From Kocuria marina (GTDB lineage Bacteria > Actinomycetota > Actinomycetes > Actinomycetales > Micrococcaceae), in contig BMZV01000002.1 of NCBI GenBank assembly GCA_014652975.1, positions 368,561-432,560 of the forward strand: DNA of 64,000 bases, given 5' to 3'. A program made the translations under genes and the position numbers. Below are positions 43,793-56,211 of this stretch, piece after piece. Below the pieces are notes generated by a model. That model worked only from the letters and a program-made list of their open reading frames with translations, was not told the DNA's origin and searched no databases. The stretch's first letter is position 1, and each line of letters opens with the position of its first letter.

Positions 43793-45016
43793 TCAGGCGC
43801 CCAGCGCCACGAGTCCCGGCAGTTCCTTACCCTCGATGTACTCGAGCGACGCGCCACCCCCCGTGGAGATGTGGCCGAACTGGTCGTCCCGGTATCCCAG
43901 GTTGCGCACGGCGGAGGCGGAGTCGCCGCCGCCGATCACGCTCATGGCGTCGGAGTCCACGAGGGCCTGCGCCACGGTCTTGGTGCCGTTGGCGAACGCC
44001 GGCATCTCGAACACGCCCACGGGGCCGTTCCAGAACACGGTCTTCGCTTCGGCGATCGTGCGCGCGAACAGTTCGGCGGACTCGGGGCCGATGTCCAGGC
44101 CCAGGCCGGAGTCACCGATCTTCCCACCCTCGATGTCCGAGACCGGGCGGACCTCGTGCTCGGCGTCCTTGGAGAACGCGGAGGCGTACACAACGTCCAC
44201 GGGCAGCACGATCTCGGTGCCCGCCTCGGCGGCGCGGTCCAGGTAACCCTTGACGGTGTCGATCTGGTCCTTCTCGAGCAGGGACGAACCCACCGCGTGA
44301 CCCTGGGCCGCGAGGAACGTGAAGACCATGCCGCCGCCGATGAGCAGCGAGTCCGCCTTACCGATCAGGTTGTCGATCACGGCCAGCTTGTCGGAGACCT
44401 TGGACCCACCCATGACCACCACGAACGGGCGCTCGGGATCGGAGATAACCTTGCGCAGGACGTCCACCTCGGTCTTGACCAGGTCACCCAGGTAACCGGG
44501 CAGCGCGCGCGCGATGTCGTACACGGAGGCGTGCTTGCGGTGCACGGCCCCGAAGGCGTCATCCACGTACGCACCGTTCTCCCCCGTCAGGGACGCGAGC
44601 TCGGCCGCGAACTCCTCCCGCTCGGCGTCGTCCTTGGACGTCTCGCGCGGGTCGAAGCGCACGTTCTCGAGCACGAGGATCTGTCCGTCCTGCAAGGCCT
44701 CGGCCTTCCCGCGGGCGTCCTGACCCACCACGTCCGAGGCGACGACGACGTCCGCGTCCGCGAGCTCGGCCAGGCGCGCGGCGGCCGGCTCGATCGAGTA
44801 CTTGGGATCCACGGTGCCCTTGGGGCGCCCGAGGTGCGCCATGACGATCAGGCGTGCGCCGGCGTCGGCGAGCTTGGTGAGCACCGGTAAGGACGCGCGC
44901 ACGCGACCGTCGTCGGTCACGGTGGAACCGTCAAGCGGAACGTTGAGGTCCGAGCGCACGAGCACGCGGCGACCCGCGACCCCCTCCGCCATGAGATCGT
45001 CCAGTGACTTGGCCAT
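43793..45016 (-). CDS. pgk: phosphoglycerate kinase
   Basis: A 407-residue two-domain kinase. The N-terminal domain has [13 protein letters not shown] and AHLGRPKG; the C-terminal nucleotide domain has [19 protein letters not shown], the NGPVGVFE hinge and GGGDSASAV. It makes ATP from 1,3-bisphosphoglycerate. ATG 45016 (MAKSLDDL) was chosen since AGGAAGG is 10 nt upstream; an ATG three codons earlier is too close to that site. Confidence 0.96.
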   Translation of the reverse strand: MAKSLDDLMAEGVAGRRVLVRSDLNVPLDGSTVTDDGRVRASLPVLTKLADAGARLIVMAHLGRPKGTVDPKYSIEPAAARLAELADADVVVASDVVGQDARGKAEALQDGQILVLENVRFDPRETSKDDAEREEFAAELASLTGENGAYVDDAFGAVHRKHASVYDIARALPGYLGDLVKTEVDVLRKVISDPERPFVVVMGGSKVSDKLAVIDNLIGKADSLLIGGGMVFTFLAAQGHAVGSSLLEKDQIDTVKGYLDRAAEAGTEIVLPVDVVYASAFSKDAEHEVRPVSDIEGGKIGDSGLGLDIGPESAELFARTIAEAKTVFWNGPVGVFEMPAFANGTKTVAQALVDSDAMSVIGGGDSASAVRNLGYRDDQFGHISTGGGASLEYIEGKELPGLVALGA

Positions 45017-45057
45017 ATCCGTCATCCCTTCCTGTGGTGATGCCGTACTGATGACAA

Positions 45058-45087
45058 TGGCGCCGGTACCCGCGGGCACCGGCGCCA
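45058..45087 (-). terminator. intercistronic hairpin between gap and pgk
   Basis: A perfect 10-bp stem (TGGCGCCGGT 45058-45067 with 45078-45087), with CCC/GGG pairing inside the loop, 14 nt after the gap stop. Possible partial terminator or RNA-processing barrier. Confidence 0.6.
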
Positions 45088-45101
45088 CTGAGCGGTCTGA
45101 C

Positions 45102-46235
<1,134 letters not shown>

Positions 46236-46237
46236 CT

Positions 46238-46243
46238 ATTCTA
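46238..46243 (-). promoter_or_regulatory. -10 element for gap
   Basis: TAGAAT on the minus strand; TTGAAC lies 15 nt upstream as a possible but short-spaced -35. The leader would be about 120 nt and includes the palindrome at 46159-46192. Confidence 0.45.
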
Positions 46244-46346
46244 CCGAGAATTCACGCGGTTCAACAGGGGCTCGACGCAGATTCAGGCGACTCTCCCGTA
46301 AACCCCACACAAACCCACAGCACCGGCGTGTTGCCCGCGGGTGCTA

Positions 46347-47336
46347 CTATGCGCGGCGCTGTTCCGACCCAGCGTGCGCGGCGAACTCGGCGGTCGTGGC
46401 CACACCCAGTTCCTCGGCACGGCGGTCCGCCATGGCGAGCAGTCGGCGGATCCGCCCGGCGATCGCGTCCTTGGTCAGGGGCGGGTCCGACAACCGACCC
46501 AGCTCGTCCAGGCTCGCCTGCTTGTTGGCGACCCGGAGCCGGCCGGCGGCCCGCAGATGCTCCGGGGCGTCGTCCCCGAGCAGGTCCAGGGCACGCTCGA
46601 CCTTGGCCCCCGCCGTGACCGCGGCCTGCGCGGAGCGGCGCAGGTTGGCGTCGTCGAAGTTCGCGAGCCGGTTGGCCGTGGCGCGGACCTCCTTGCGCAT
46701 CCGGCGGTCCTCCCACTGCAGCAGCGCGCGGTGCGCGCCCAGGCGCGTGAGCAGCGTGGCGATCGTGTCCCCGTCGCGCACGACGACGCGGTCCGCCCCG
46801 CGCACCTGCCGCGCCTTGGCGAGCACGTCCAGCCGACGCGCGGAACCCACGAGCGCGAGCGCTGCCTCGGGACCGGGGCACGTGAATTCCATCGCCGCGG
46901 CCCGCCCCGGTTCGGTGAGCGAACCGTGGGCCAGGAAGGCACCTCGGATCACGGCGGCGGACTCCTCGACGCTGCCGTTGACTACGGTGGGCGGCAGACC
47001 GCGCACGGGACGACCGTGGGCGTCCAGCAACCCGGTGCGCCGGGCCAGCGCCTCACCGTCGCGGGCAACCCGCACGACCCACGTACGGTCCCGGCGCAGA
47101 CCACCGCCGCTGATCACCCCGAGCTCGCACTCGTGGCCGAAGACCTCCCCCACGGCGCGTGCCGCGCGGCGCGCGACCGATTCGGTGTCCAGCTCCGCCT
47201 GCACCACGATTCGCCCGCCCACGATGTGCAGCCCGCCCGCGAAGCGCAATAGCGCCGAGAGCTCCGCCGCGCGCACCGCAGACTTGCGCACCTGCAGGTG
47301 CGAGAGTTCTTCCTTGACCGAAGCGGTCAATGCCAT
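46347..47336 (-). CDS. whiA: DNA-binding protein WhiA
   Basis: A 329-residue bipartite protein. Residues ~1-220 have the LAGLIDADG-like fold with [16 protein letters not shown] and [15 protein letters not shown], and the C-terminus (~235-315) is the HTH with [32 protein letters not shown]. WhiA controls sporulation in Streptomyces and division or metabolism in non-sporulating relatives. AAGGAG precedes the ATG. It sits in the conserved rapZ-yvcK-whiA block. Confidence 0.96.
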   Translation of the reverse strand: MALTASVKEELSHLQVRKSAVRAAELSALLRFAGGLHIVGGRIVVQAELDTESVARRAARAVGEVFGHECELGVISGGGLRRDRTWVVRVARDGEALARRTGLLDAHGRPVRGLPPTVVNGSVEESAAVIRGAFLAHGSLTEPGRAAAMEFTCPGPEAALALVGSARRLDVLAKARQVRGADRVVVRDGDTIATLLTRLGAHRALLQWEDRRMRKEVRATANRLANFDDANLRRSAQAAVTAGAKVERALDLLGDDAPEHLRAAGRLRVANKQASLDELGRLSDPPLTKDAIAGRIRRLLAMADRRAEELGVATTAEFAAHAGSEQRRA

Positions 47337-47387
47337 GGTTGTCGATCTCCTTGCCGAGTACGTGTGCTGCGCGGCGGGGGCTCCCGC

Positions 47388-48461
47388 TCAGCGCTGCGCG
47401 TTCATGATCTGCTGGTAGGCCGCGGCCAGTTTGAAGGGGTTGTGCACCGAACTGCCGCTCGTGTCCCGCAGCGAGTCCCAGTGCACGACGGCGCCGAGCT
47501 GGGCGGCCGCCGCCTCGACGTCCTTGGGGGACTCCGCGGCGGACGGGTCCGCGAGCACCACGTCCAGGCGCAGGTCCGGGGCGTAGCGCTTGAGCACGCG
47601 CAGCTGGTCCCCCGATCCCATGCTGAGGGTCTCGGAATCCCGGGAGAGGTTCAGCGTGACGAGACGCTTGGCCGGGGACCGGCAGATCGCGTCCCGCAGT
47701 TCGGACAGCAACAGGTGCGGCAGTACGGAGGTGTGCCACGACCCGGGACCGAGCACGACCCACGCGGCCTCCTCGATCGCGGTGACGGCCTCCGGGCACG
47801 CGGGGGCGTCCGCCGGGGACAGGCGCACGTTGCACACGTCCGCCTCCTTGGCGAGCCGTGACTGGCCCGTGACGGTGCGCGTAATCTTCTCCGGGGGGCA
47901 CTCCTGCGTGGGATTGCTCCCGGGCGAGACATCCCCCTCGATCACGAGCGGGAGGCAACTCATGGGTAGCACCTGGCCGCGCGCACCCAGCAGCGCACCG
48001 GCCCAGCGCAGTCCCTCCACGGGGTCGCCGAGCAGCTCCCACAACGTTACGATCAGCAGGTTCCCCAGGGCGTGGTTGTCCAGACCCTCGTCCGGGTGGG
48101 TCTTGATGCTGAACCGGTGCTGCATCACGTCGCTCCACGTGCGACCCCATTGGGAGTCGTCGCACAGCGCCGCCAGCGCCATCCGCAGATCGCCGGGCGG
48201 CAGGACGCCCAGGTCGTTGCGCAGTCGACCGGACGATCCGCCGTCGTCCGCGACCGTGACCACGGCTGTGAGGGCCGGCGCCAACAGACGCAGGGCGGAC
48301 AGGCTCGCGGACAACCCGTGACCGCCACCCAGGGCGACCACGGAATCGGCATCCGTCAGGGACGCGCGCGCGGAGGCGTCCAACGAGTGGTAGGGGTCCA
48401 CGTCGCGTCGGCTGCTCAGCGGCAATCGGGGCAACGCACCCGTCGTAGGAAAGTTAGTCAT
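47388..48461 (-). CDS. yvcK: YvcK family protein (gluconeogenesis factor-like)
   Basis: A 357-residue CofD-like protein. VVALGGGHGLSASLSALR (~40-57) and VTVADDGGSSGRLR (~69-82) are the diagnostic phosphate/UDP-sugar-binding motifs, followed by LGNLLIV and GPGSWHTSVLPHL. YvcK proteins bind UDP-GlcNAc-type ligands and influence carbon flow and cell-wall synthesis. The ATG starts 26 nt after rapZ with no evident ribosome site. Confidence 0.94.
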   Translation of the reverse strand: MTNFPTTGALPRLPLSSRRDVDPYHSLDASARASLTDADSVVALGGGHGLSASLSALRLLAPALTAVVTVADDGGSSGRLRNDLGVLPPGDLRMALAALCDDSQWGRTWSDVMQHRFSIKTHPDEGLDNHALGNLLIVTLWELLGDPVEGLRWAGALLGARGQVLPMSCLPLVIEGDVSPGSNPTQECPPEKITRTVTGQSRLAKEADVCNVRLSPADAPACPEAVTAIEEAAWVVLGPGSWHTSVLPHLLLSELRDAICRSPAKRLVTLNLSRDSETLSMGSGDQLRVLKRYAPDLRLDVVLADPSAAESPKDVEAAAAQLGAVVHWDSLRDTSGSSVHNPFKLAAAYQQIMNAQR

Positions 48462-48487
48462 GGAATCCGTAATTTCTGGGGGCGGGA

Positions 48488-49405
48488 CTACTCTCGGCCC
48501 AGGTCCCGGTGCTGGATGTTGACGGTCACGCGGGGGGACTTGCTGAGCCGCCGCGCGACCTCCTCGGTGATCGCCACGGAACGGTGCTTGCCTCCCGTGC
48601 ACCCGATGGCGATGCTCGCGTAGTGCTTGTTCTCGGTGCGGTAGCCGGCGAACACCGGTTCGAGCATGGCCACGAAGCGGTCCACGAAGGTCGGCGTGCC
48701 GTGGTGGCCGAAGACGTAGTCCCGTACCTCGGGGTCCTTGCCCGTGCGCGGGCGCAACGCGGGGACCCAGTGGGGATTGGGGATGAAACGCACGTCCGCG
48801 AGGAAGTTCGCGTCCGCGGGCACGCCGTACTTGAACCCGAAGCTCATGACCGTGAGCCGCAGCACCACCGGACCGCTCGTGGAGAACATGTCCGCGACGG
48901 CCTTGGTCAGCGCGTGCACGTTGAAGGACGAGGTGTCCAGCACGGAGTCGGCGGTCTCGCGCAGATCGCGCAACAGCTCGCGCTCGGCGCGGATCCCGTC
49001 CAGGATCCGGCCGCCCGCCTGCAGGGGGTGGGGGCGGCGCTGGAGCTCGTAGCGCGAGACGATCACCTCGTCCGAGGCCTCGAGGAACAGCACCGAGAAC
49101 TCCACGCCCGAGCGTTCGAGCGCGGCGAGGGTCTCACGCATGTCGTTGAACAGTGCCTTGCCACGCACGTCGATCACCACGGCGAGCTTGGGCAGGGTCT
49201 GCGGGGTCCGCGACACGAGGTCCGCCAGCGTCCCGAGCATCTGCGGGGGCAGGTTGTCCACGACATACCACCCGAGGTCCTCGAGCGCGTTGGCCGCCGT
49301 GGAGCGACCCGCCCCGGACATCCCGGTCACGATCAGCAACTCCGCCGTGGGGGGCTTAACCGGTTCCAGGGTGGAGGGCGTGGCTTCCGGGGGTGGGCTG
49401 CTCAT
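48488..49405 (-). CDS. rapZ: RNase adapter protein RapZ-like nucleotide-binding protein
   Basis: A 305-residue P-loop protein. Walker A is GMSGAGRST (~29-37), and the C-terminal domain has FKYGVPADANFLADVRFIPNPHW, GYRTENKHYASIAIGCTGGKHRSVAI and HRD. In E. coli RapZ delivers GlmZ sRNA to RNase E; in Gram-positives (YvjJ/YvcJ) it is a nucleotide- and metabolite-binding partner of YvcK. No Shine-Dalgarno sequence before the ATG. 58 bp after uvrC. Confidence 0.94.
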   Translation of the reverse strand: MSSPPPEATPSTLEPVKPPTAELLIVTGMSGAGRSTAANALEDLGWYVVDNLPPQMLGTLADLVSRTPQTLPKLAVVIDVRGKALFNDMRETLAALERSGVEFSVLFLEASDEVIVSRYELQRRPHPLQAGGRILDGIRAERELLRDLRETADSVLDTSSFNVHALTKAVADMFSTSGPVVLRLTVMSFGFKYGVPADANFLADVRFIPNPHWVPALRPRTGKDPEVRDYVFGHHGTPTFVDRFVAMLEPVFAGYRTENKHYASIAIGCTGGKHRSVAITEEVARRLSKSPRVTVNIQHRDLGRE

Positions 49406-49463
49406 GTGGTCACGGACCGCCTGATCTTCCGACTGCAGGGTTCGTTTCCAGGGTAGACCAGTT

Positions 49464-51527
49464 TCAGTCGAGCAGTTCGCCCGTCTCGGTATCCACAGCC
49501 GGCTCCCGGGCCTCGGTGCCGCCCCCGAGGGTCTGCGCGACCTTGGTGGCCAACGCGGGCCCGAAGCCCTTGACCTCGAGGATCTCCTCCGCGGTGGCGG
49601 CGCGCAGTTTCTTGACCGAGCCGAAGTGCTTGAGCAGGGCCTTCTGCTTGGCCGGGCCCAGCCCAGGCACGTCGTCGAGCGCGGAGACCGTCATGGCTTT
49701 GGAGCGCTTCTGCCGGTGGAACGTGATCGCGAAACGGTGGGCCTCGTCGCGCACGCGCTGCATGAGGAACAACCCTTCCGAGGCGCGGGGCAGGATGACC
49801 GGGAACTCGTCGTCGGGCACCCACACCTCCTCGAGCCGCTTGGCCAGACCCACCACGTGGACGTCGTCCACGCCGAGGTCGTCCAGGGCGCGCTGGGCCG
49901 CCGCGACCTGGGGCGGGCCGCCGTCCACGATCACGAGATTGGGGGGATACGCGAAGGCGCGCGCGGGCGCGTCGTCGGCGTCCGGGGCCACCTCCCCGCT
50001 GTGCACGCCCTTCTCCGCGGCCCGGCGCTGCTGTTCGAGGTGGCGGGAGAACCGGCGGTGGATGACGTCGTACATGGACGCGGTGTCGTCCCGTGCGGCG
50101 TCGCCAGTGATCGAGAACTTGCGGTACTCCGACTTGCGCGGCAGACCGTCCTCGAACACGACCATGGACGCGACCACATTGGTGCCCTGGACGTGGGAGA
50201 TGTCGTAGCACTCGATGCGCATGAGGGCGTCCGGGAGGTCCAGGGCCTCCTGCAACTGCTGCAGGGACGCCGAGCGCGTGGTCAGGTCCCCCGCGCGGCG
50301 AGACTTGTGCAGGGCCAGCGCCTGGCGCGCGTTCTCCGCGACGGTCTCGAGCAGCTGCGCCTTGTCACCGCGCTGGGGCCGTTGGATGGCCACCTGGGAA
50401 CCGCGCAGCTCACTGAGCCAGTTGCGCAGCTCGTCCGCCTCGTCCGGTTCCGCGGACACGTACACCGTGCGCGGGATCGTGTCCTGGCGGTACGCGAGCT
50501 CGGACGTGCGGCGGTGCTTGGCGACCACGTCCGTGCTCCCGCCTGCGGTCTGTTTCCTGCGGGCCGACGGCGCGGGGGCCAGTTCCGATTGCGCCTCGCC
50601 GTAGACCTGTTGCAACAGGTGGGTCATGAGCTGGGCGGTCGTGACGTCCTCGACCTTCTCGGTGATCCACCCGCGCTGACCCCGGATCCGGCCACCACGC
50701 ACGTAGAACACCTGGACCGCGGCCTCGAGCTCGTCCTCGGCAATCGCGAAGAAGTCCGCGTCCGTGGTGTCCGCGAGCACCACCGTGTTGCGCTCGAAAG
50801 CCCGTTCGAGCGCGCCGACGTCGTCGCGGCGTGCCGCAGCGGTCTCGAAGTCCATACGCTCGGCGGCCTCGTTCATTTGCCGCGTGAGCTCCCGGATGTA
50901 CGGCTTGGCGTGCCCGGCCATGAAGCGGCACAGGTCGTCGGCGAGCCGGCGGTGGTCCTCGCGGGAGATCTCCCCCACGCACGGCGCCGAGCACTTGTCG
51001 ATGTAACCCAGCAGGCACGGCCGGCCACTGCGCTCGGCGCGCTGGAACACACCCTTGGTGCACGTGCGCACGGGGAAGACCCGCAACAGGGCGTCCAGGG
51101 TGTCCCGGATGGCCCACGCCTGGGAATAGGGGCCGAAGTAGCGGTTGCCCGGTTTCTTCTCCCCGCGTGTGACCATGGCCCGCGGGACGTCCTCGGACAT
51201 CGTGACCGCCAGGTACGGATAGGACTTGTCGTCCCGGTAGGCGATGTTGAACCGGGGCGCGAACTCTTTGATCCACGTGTACTCGAGCTGCAGGGACTCG
51301 AACTCCGAGCCCACCACGGTCCACTGCACCGCCGCGGCCGTGGTGACCATGGTGCGGGTCTTGGGCGCGAGCTGGTGCAGGGGCGCGAAGTAGGACGAGA
51401 GCCGGTTGCGCAGGTTCTTGGCCTTGCCCACGTAGATCACACGGCCGTGTTCGTCCCGGAACCGGTAGACCCCCGGATTGGTCGGGATGTCCTGTCGGGC
51501 CGGTCTGTAGCTCGCCGGGTCAGCCAC
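49464..51527 (-). CDS. uvrC: excinuclease ABC subunit C
   Basis: A 687-residue nuclease for nucleotide excision repair. Domains in order: GIY-YIG nuclease ([21 protein letters not shown] region, ~19-95), a Cys-rich segment ([13 protein letters not shown]), UVR motif near 205-240, the RNase H-like endonuclease domain (RIECYDISH, then VIVDGGPPQ, ~430-590), and helix-hairpin-helix repeats ([19 protein letters not shown], ~610-670). It starts with GTG 51527, overlapping the end of the acyltransferase gene by 8 bp. Confidence 0.96.
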   Translation of the reverse strand: MADPASYRPARQDIPTNPGVYRFRDEHGRVIYVGKAKNLRNRLSSYFAPLHQLAPKTRTMVTTAAAVQWTVVGSEFESLQLEYTWIKEFAPRFNIAYRDDKSYPYLAVTMSEDVPRAMVTRGEKKPGNRYFGPYSQAWAIRDTLDALLRVFPVRTCTKGVFQRAERSGRPCLLGYIDKCSAPCVGEISREDHRRLADDLCRFMAGHAKPYIRELTRQMNEAAERMDFETAAARRDDVGALERAFERNTVVLADTTDADFFAIAEDELEAAVQVFYVRGGRIRGQRGWITEKVEDVTTAQLMTHLLQQVYGEAQSELAPAPSARRKQTAGGSTDVVAKHRRTSELAYRQDTIPRTVYVSAEPDEADELRNWLSELRGSQVAIQRPQRGDKAQLLETVAENARQALALHKSRRAGDLTTRSASLQQLQEALDLPDALMRIECYDISHVQGTNVVASMVVFEDGLPRKSEYRKFSITGDAARDDTASMYDVIHRRFSRHLEQQRRAAEKGVHSGEVAPDADDAPARAFAYPPNLVIVDGGPPQVAAAQRALDDLGVDDVHVVGLAKRLEEVWVPDDEFPVILPRASEGLFLMQRVRDEAHRFAITFHRQKRSKAMTVSALDDVPGLGPAKQKALLKHFGSVKKLRAATAEEILEVKGFGPALATKVAQTLGGGTEAREPAVDTETGELLD

Positions 51528-52209
51528 GCCCGGCGTCCCTCTGCACGGACGGGGACACGTTGTACACGTCCTTGCGCGGTTGCCCGGATAGTCCCGCGAT
51601 CGTGGTCATGATCTGCTCCACGTGGGTCTTGCGCAGCTTGCCCGTCTGATGCCCGTGGGACTCCGGTGTGGGGATGGGCTCCCCCACGTGCATCTCGAAC
51701 TTGGCGGGGCGGATCATGGTAGCCCCGGGCGGTTGCAACCGCTGGGTGCCGATCAGCCCCACGGGCACCACCGGGGCGCCCGTGACGTAGGCCAGGTAGG
51801 CCACGCCGGAGTGCCCGCGGTACAGGTAACCGTCCCGGGAGCGCGTGCCCTCCGGGTAGATCCCGAACACGTTGCCCTGCTTGAGGTGTTCCACGGCAGG
51901 ATCCAGGGCCGCCACGGACTCGCTCTGCTGACCGCGGGTCACGGGGATGATGTCGATGAACTCGAAGGCCTCGCGCATGAGCTTGCCCTTGATCCCGGGG
52001 CTGTTGACGTACTCCGCCTTGGCGATGAACTTGACCCGGCGGGGCATGAACGCGGAGATGATGACCGAGTCCAGGAAGGACAGGTGGTTGGACGCGATGA
52101 TCACGGGGCCGTCCTGCGGGAGGTTCTCCAGACCCGTGATCACGGGACGACACAGCAGCCTCAGGGCGCGCGCCACCGAGGCCTTGGTCAGGTCGTATTT
52201 CGTGATCAC
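51520..52209 (-). CDS. lysophospholipid acyltransferase (PlsC family)
   Basis: A 229-residue membrane-associated acyltransferase. The catalytic NHLSFLD (H-x4-D) lies near residue 42, FIAKAEY is present, and [18 protein letters not shown] binds the glycerophosphate. It likely acylates 1-acyl-glycerol-3-phosphate or a related lipid; many actinobacteria have several paralogues. The start is GTG 52209, 11 nt after the HAD gene stop. No relation to the flanking repair genes is implied beyond co-transcription. Confidence 0.9.
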   Translation of the reverse strand: MITKYDLTKASVARALRLLCRPVITGLENLPQDGPVIIASNHLSFLDSVIISAFMPRRVKFIAKAEYVNSPGIKGKLMREAFEFIDIIPVTRGQQSESVAALDPAVEHLKQGNVFGIYPEGTRSRDGYLYRGHSGVAYLAYVTGAPVVPVGLIGTQRLQPPGATMIRPAKFEMHVGEPIPTPESHGHQTGKLRKTHVEQIMTTIAGLSGQPRKDVYNVSPSVQRDAGRG

Positions 52210-52220
52210 TGCTCGCTCCC

Positions 52221-52907
52221 CTACCGGTCCGTGTATTGCTGGAGCAAGTGTGCCAAATCCCCGGGCTCACGAGCGACAGCGGCACACACGTCCCGCAGTT
52301 CCCCGAGTTGCGCGAAGCCCCATCCTGCGCCCAGGCAGTCGATGCCGTGGCTGCGGGCACCGTCGGCGTCGTAGCTGCGGTCCCCGATCATCACGGTGCG
52401 TGCGGGGTCCGGGGGCAGCGCACCCATGCGCCGCAGCGCCTCCCCGATGATCGCGGGCTTGTCGTGCAGCCGCCCGGACCCGCTCGGTTGCGCGAGATCG
52501 TCCGCGGCGCCGCTCACGGTCTCGAAGTACTCGTCCAGCCCGAAACGCGACACGACCTCCACGGCGATGTGTTCGGGCTTCTGGGTGGCCACGGCCTGAC
52601 GCACGCCGCGCTCGCGCAGCGACCCCAGCACCTCGCGGACACCCGGATAGACGCGCGAGCGGTCCAGGCCCTCCGCGAGGTACCCGGCACGGTACACCGC
52701 GGCGACCTCCGCGATCCGGTCCTCGGGGACGTCCGTGAACCGGCGCAGGGACTCCCCGATCGGCGGTCCCACGAAGCGCCCGAGGTTCTCGGGCACGGCG
52801 AAGCCGCACGAGCGCAGGGCGCCGGCGATCCCGTCTGTGATGGCCCCGGCGGGATCCAGGACCGTGCCGTCCAGGTCCCACAGGACGATGGGGCTCTGGA
52901 CGCTCAT
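52221..52907 (-). CDS. HAD family hydrolase (phosphoglycolate phosphatase-like)
   Basis: A 228-residue haloacid dehalogenase-type phosphatase. The nucleophile motif is [11 protein letters not shown] (~9-19), motif II is the ATQKPE region, and the Mg-site [17 protein letters not shown] lies near 170. A helical cap domain (~20-85) suggests a Gph/PgmB-like enzyme. The ATG overlaps the uvrA stop (ATGA), so it is coupled to uvrA. Confidence 0.9.
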   Translation of the reverse strand: MSVQSPIVLWDLDGTVLDPAGAITDGIAGALRSCGFAVPENLGRFVGPPIGESLRRFTDVPEDRIAEVAAVYRAGYLAEGLDRSRVYPGVREVLGSLRERGVRQAVATQKPEHIAVEVVSRFGLDEYFETVSGAADDLAQPSGSGRLHDKPAIIGEALRRMGALPPDPARTVMIGDRSYDADGARSHGIDCLGAGWGFAQLGELRDVCAAVAREPGDLAHLLQQYTDR

Positions 52908-55900
52908 GCCCGGTCCCCCACCGCGGCCTCGGCGCGCTGCCGGTTCTCCTGCGTCCCGTCGGCCGGTTCCGCGTCTCCCGGGGCCTCCGCGCCGTCCGCG
53001 GTGTTGCCCGGGTCCGCAGCGTCCCCCGGGCGCGCGGCCTCGCCGGAACTCGCAGTGCCGTCCGCGTCGCTGCGGTGGGCGGCCTCCCTGGCGGCGGAGT
53101 GCTCGAGCACCTCGCGTACGAACTGCCCCGTGAAGCTGTCCTTGTTGCGAGCGACCTGCTCCGGGGTGCCCTGTGCCACGACCGTGCCACCGCCGGATCC
53201 CCCGTTGGGGCCCAGGTCCACGATCCAGTCCGCCGACTTCACGACGTCCAGGTTGTGCTCGATGGTCATGACGCTGTTGCCCTTGTCGACCAGGCTCTGC
53301 AGCACCATGAGCAGCTTGCGGATGTCCTCGAAGTGCAGACCCGTGGTGGGCTCGTCCAGGACGTAGATCGTGCGCCCGTTGGAACGCTTCTGCAGTTCCG
53401 CGGCGAGCTTGACGCGCTGAGCCTCACCGCCGGAGAGCGTGGTGGCGGGCTGACCCAGCCGCACGTACCCGAGGCCCACCTCCACGAGCGTGGTGAGGTA
53501 GCGCGCGATCGCGGTGAACGGCGCGAAGAACTCCGCCGCCTCCTCGATGGGCATGTCCAGGACCTCCGCGATGTTCTTGCCCTTGTAGTGCACCTCGAGG
53601 GTCTCGCGGTTGTAGCGCGCGCCCTTGCACACCTCGCACGGGACGTAGACGTCCGGCAGGAAGTTCATCTCGATCTTCAGCGTCCCGTCACCCGAGCATG
53701 CCTCGCAGCGCCCGCCCTTGACGTTGAACGAGAACCGGCCTTGCTGGTAGCCGCGGACCTTGGCCTCTTGGGTCTCCGCAAACAGCTTGCGGATCCTGTC
53801 GAACACGCCCGTGTACGTGGCCGGGTTGGAGCGCGGGGTGCGCCCGATGGGGCTCTGGTCCACGTGCACGACCTTGTCCAGGTGTTCCAGACCGTCGATG
53901 CGCTTGTGCCGACCGGGCACCTGCTTGGCGCCGTTGAGCTGATTGGCCAGGCTCGTGTAGAGGATGTCGTTGACGAGCGTGGACTTCCCCGAACCGGAGA
54001 CGCCCGTGACGGCCACGAAGACCCCGAGCGGGAAGTCCACCGTGAGGTTCTGCAGGTTGTTCTCCCGCGCACCCACGACCGTGAGCTGCCGCTTCTTGTC
54101 CACGGGACGCCGCGTCGTGGGGACTTCGATCAGCTTGCGGCCGGTGAGGTAGTCGGCCGTGATGGACCGGCGGTTCTCGAGCAGCTGGTCGTAGGTCCCG
54201 GAGTGGACCACGTCCCCACCGTGCACGCCCGCGCCCGGGCCCACGTCCACGATCCAGTCGGCCTCGCGCATGGTGTCCTCGTCGTGCTCGACCACGATGA
54301 GGGTGTTGCCCATGTCCCGCAAGCGCAGCAGGGTGTCGATGAGTCGGCGGTTGTCGCGCTGGTGCAGCCCGATGGACGGCTCGTCCAGGACGTAGAGCAC
54401 GCCCACGAGCCCCGCACCGATCTGGGTGGCGAGCCGGATGCGTTGTGCCTCCCCGCCGGACAGCGTGGCCGCGGCCCGCTCCAGGTTGAGGTAGTCCAGC
54501 CCGACGTCGATCAGGAACGTCAGGCGCGCGATGATCTCCTTGAGCACCTGGTCACCGATCCTGGCCTCGCGGGTGTCAAGGTCCAGCTGCTGGAAGAACG
54601 CGAGGGAATCGCGCATGGGCAGGCGTGTGGCCTCGGCGATGTTCTTCCCGCCCACGGTGACCCCCAGGATCGTGGGGTTCAGCCGCGCGCCCCCGCACTC
54701 GGGGCACGCCACCTGGCGCATGTACTGCTCGTAGCGGTCCTTGGCGTGATCGGACTCGGTCTCCTCGTGCTTGCGCTTGATATAGCCGAACACGCCCTCG
54801 AAGCCCTGCGTATACCGGCGCTCGCGGCCCCACCGGTTGCGGTAGGCCACGGTGACCTTGTAGTCCTTGCCGTGCAGGATGGCCTTGCGTGCCTTGGCCG
54901 GCAGGTCCTTCCACGGGGTCACGAGGTCGAATCCGGCCTCCTCCCCGAGTCCGGCGAGCAAGCGGTTCCAGTAGTCACTCGTGGCTTTGCCCAGGGACCA
55001 CGGCGCGATGGCGCCCTCCACGAGGGACAGGTCCGGGTTGGGAACCACGAGGTCCTCGTCCACCTCGAGGCGCGAACCGATGCCGTCGCACTCGGGGCAC
55101 GCGCCGAACGGGGCGTTGAACGAGAACGAGCGCGGCTCGATCTCGTCCGTCTGCAGCTCGTGCTCGTTGGGGCACGCGAGGTTCTCGGAAAACGTGCGGC
55201 GGGTCTCGTGCCACGGGGACTGCTCGCCCTCACGGGTCACGAGCTCGATGACCACGCGTCCGTCCGCGAGGTTCAGGGCGGTCTCGACCGAGTCGGTGAG
55301 CCGCTGCCGGGCGTCCGGCTTGGCCGTGAGGCGGTCCACGACCACGTCGATCGTGTGCTTGTACTGCTTCTTGAGCTTGGGCGCGTTCTCGAGCTGAACG
55401 GTCTCGCCGTCCACGACGGCGCGCGCGTATCCCTGGGTGCTCAGCTGCTGGAACAGGTCCTGGAACTCGCCCTTGCGACCCTTGACCACGGGGGCGAGCA
55501 CCATGAACCGGGTGCGCTCGGGCAGCTCGAGCAGCTGGTCCACGATCTGCTGGGGCGTCTGCTTGGTGATGGGCTCACCGCACACCGGGCAGTGCGGGTG
55601 GCCGATCCGCGCCCACAGCAGACGCATGTAGTCGTAGATCTCGGTGATCGTGCCCACCGTGGAGCGCGGGTTGCGCGAGGTGGACTTCTGGTCGATGGAC
55701 ACCGCCGGGGACAGCCCCTCGATGAAGTCCACGTCCGGCTTGTCCACGCGGCCCAGGAACATCCGGGCGTAGGAGGACAGCGACTCCACGTAGCGGCGCT
55801 GACCCTCGGCGAAGATGGTGTCGAAGGCCAGGGAGGACTTCCCGGACCCGGACAGCCCCGTGAACACGACCATGGAATCGCGGGGGATGGTCAGATCCAC

Positions 55901-56059
55901 GTTCTTGAGGTTGTGCTCGCGGGCACCCTGCACCACGATCTCGGTCAGGTCCGAGACACCGGAGGCGCGGGTGCGCGGGGCACGGTCGTGGGCCACTCGT
56001 TCCGCGAGCACGGAGCTCGACGAACGGTCACTGGGGGTTCGGCGGGTTTGCTCAGACAC
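52904..56059 (-). CDS. uvrA: excinuclease ABC subunit A
   Basis: A 1051-residue dimeric ABC ATPase that locates DNA damage for UvrB/UvrC. Walker A motifs are GLSGSGKSS (first domain) and GVSGSGKST (second). The zinc module has CPVCGEPI in the first and CEACSGDG...CEVCKG in the second domain. Signature LSGGEAQRI and [12 protein letters not shown] precede LDEPSIGLH and LDEPTTGLH. It has an N-terminal extension (~37 residues, Ser/Arg-rich) and an acidic Ala-rich tail (~75 residues). The GTG at 56059 lies 7 nt after TAGAGT (leaderless). No LexA box was recognised. Confidence 0.97.
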   Translation of the reverse strand: MSEQTRRTPSDRSSSSVLAERVAHDRAPRTRASGVSDLTEIVVQGAREHNLKNVDLTIPRDSMVVFTGLSGSGKSSLAFDTIFAEGQRRYVESLSSYARMFLGRVDKPDVDFIEGLSPAVSIDQKSTSRNPRSTVGTITEIYDYMRLLWARIGHPHCPVCGEPITKQTPQQIVDQLLELPERTRFMVLAPVVKGRKGEFQDLFQQLSTQGYARAVVDGETVQLENAPKLKKQYKHTIDVVVDRLTAKPDARQRLTDSVETALNLADGRVVIELVTREGEQSPWHETRRTFSENLACPNEHELQTDEIEPRSFSFNAPFGACPECDGIGSRLEVDEDLVVPNPDLSLVEGAIAPWSLGKATSDYWNRLLAGLGEEAGFDLVTPWKDLPAKARKAILHGKDYKVTVAYRNRWGRERRYTQGFEGVFGYIKRKHEETESDHAKDRYEQYMRQVACPECGGARLNPTILGVTVGGKNIAEATRLPMRDSLAFFQQLDLDTREARIGDQVLKEIIARLTFLIDVGLDYLNLERAAATLSGGEAQRIRLATQIGAGLVGVLYVLDEPSIGLHQRDNRRLIDTLLRLRDMGNTLIVVEHDEDTMREADWIVDVGPGAGVHGGDVVHSGTYDQLLENRRSITADYLTGRKLIEVPTTRRPVDKKRQLTVVGARENNLQNLTVDFPLGVFVAVTGVSGSGKSTLVNDILYTSLANQLNGAKQVPGRHKRIDGLEHLDKVVHVDQSPIGRTPRSNPATYTGVFDRIRKLFAETQEAKVRGYQQGRFSFNVKGGRCEACSGDGTLKIEMNFLPDVYVPCEVCKGARYNRETLEVHYKGKNIAEVLDMPIEEAAEFFAPFTAIARYLTTLVEVGLGYVRLGQPATTLSGGEAQRVKLAAELQKRSNGRTIYVLDEPTTGLHFEDIRKLLMVLQSLVDKGNSVMTIEHNLDVVKSADWIVDLGPNGGSGGGTVVAQGTPEQVARNKDSFTGQFVREVLEHSAAREAAHRSDADGTASSGEAARPGDAADPGNTADGAEAPGDAEPADGTQENRQRAEAAVGDRA

Positions 56060-56066
56060 GGCAGTC

Positions 56067-56072
56067 ACTCTA
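56067..56072 (-). promoter_or_regulatory. -10 element for uvrA (leaderless)
   Basis: TAGAGT on the minus strand with a 7-nt spacer to GTG 56059. Confidence 0.6.
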
Positions 56073-56114
56073 TTACTAGCCGCCGACACGACGAGCGGGT
56101 CCAGGGACGAATCA

Positions 56115-56158
56115 GCGCAGCGCGCAATGCGACCTCCCGGCCGGATCGCGCGCTGCGC
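56115..56158 (-). terminator. terminator candidate between the MFS gene and uvrA
   Basis: An 11-bp perfect inverted repeat (56115-56125 with 56148-56158). A smaller 7-bp hairpin GAGTGGG/CCCACTC (56181-56187 with 56191-56197) lies nearer to the MFS stop. Together they should separate the efflux gene from uvrA. Confidence 0.6.
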
Positions 56159-56211
56159 CGTCGTCCGTCGTGTCCCCTACGAGTGGGCGACCCACTCGGC
56201 AGCGGGGCACC

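Noticed and set aside
56090-56211. SOS (LexA) box upstream of uvrA
   Set aside because: No GAAC-N4-GTTC-like palindrome was found in the intergenic region.
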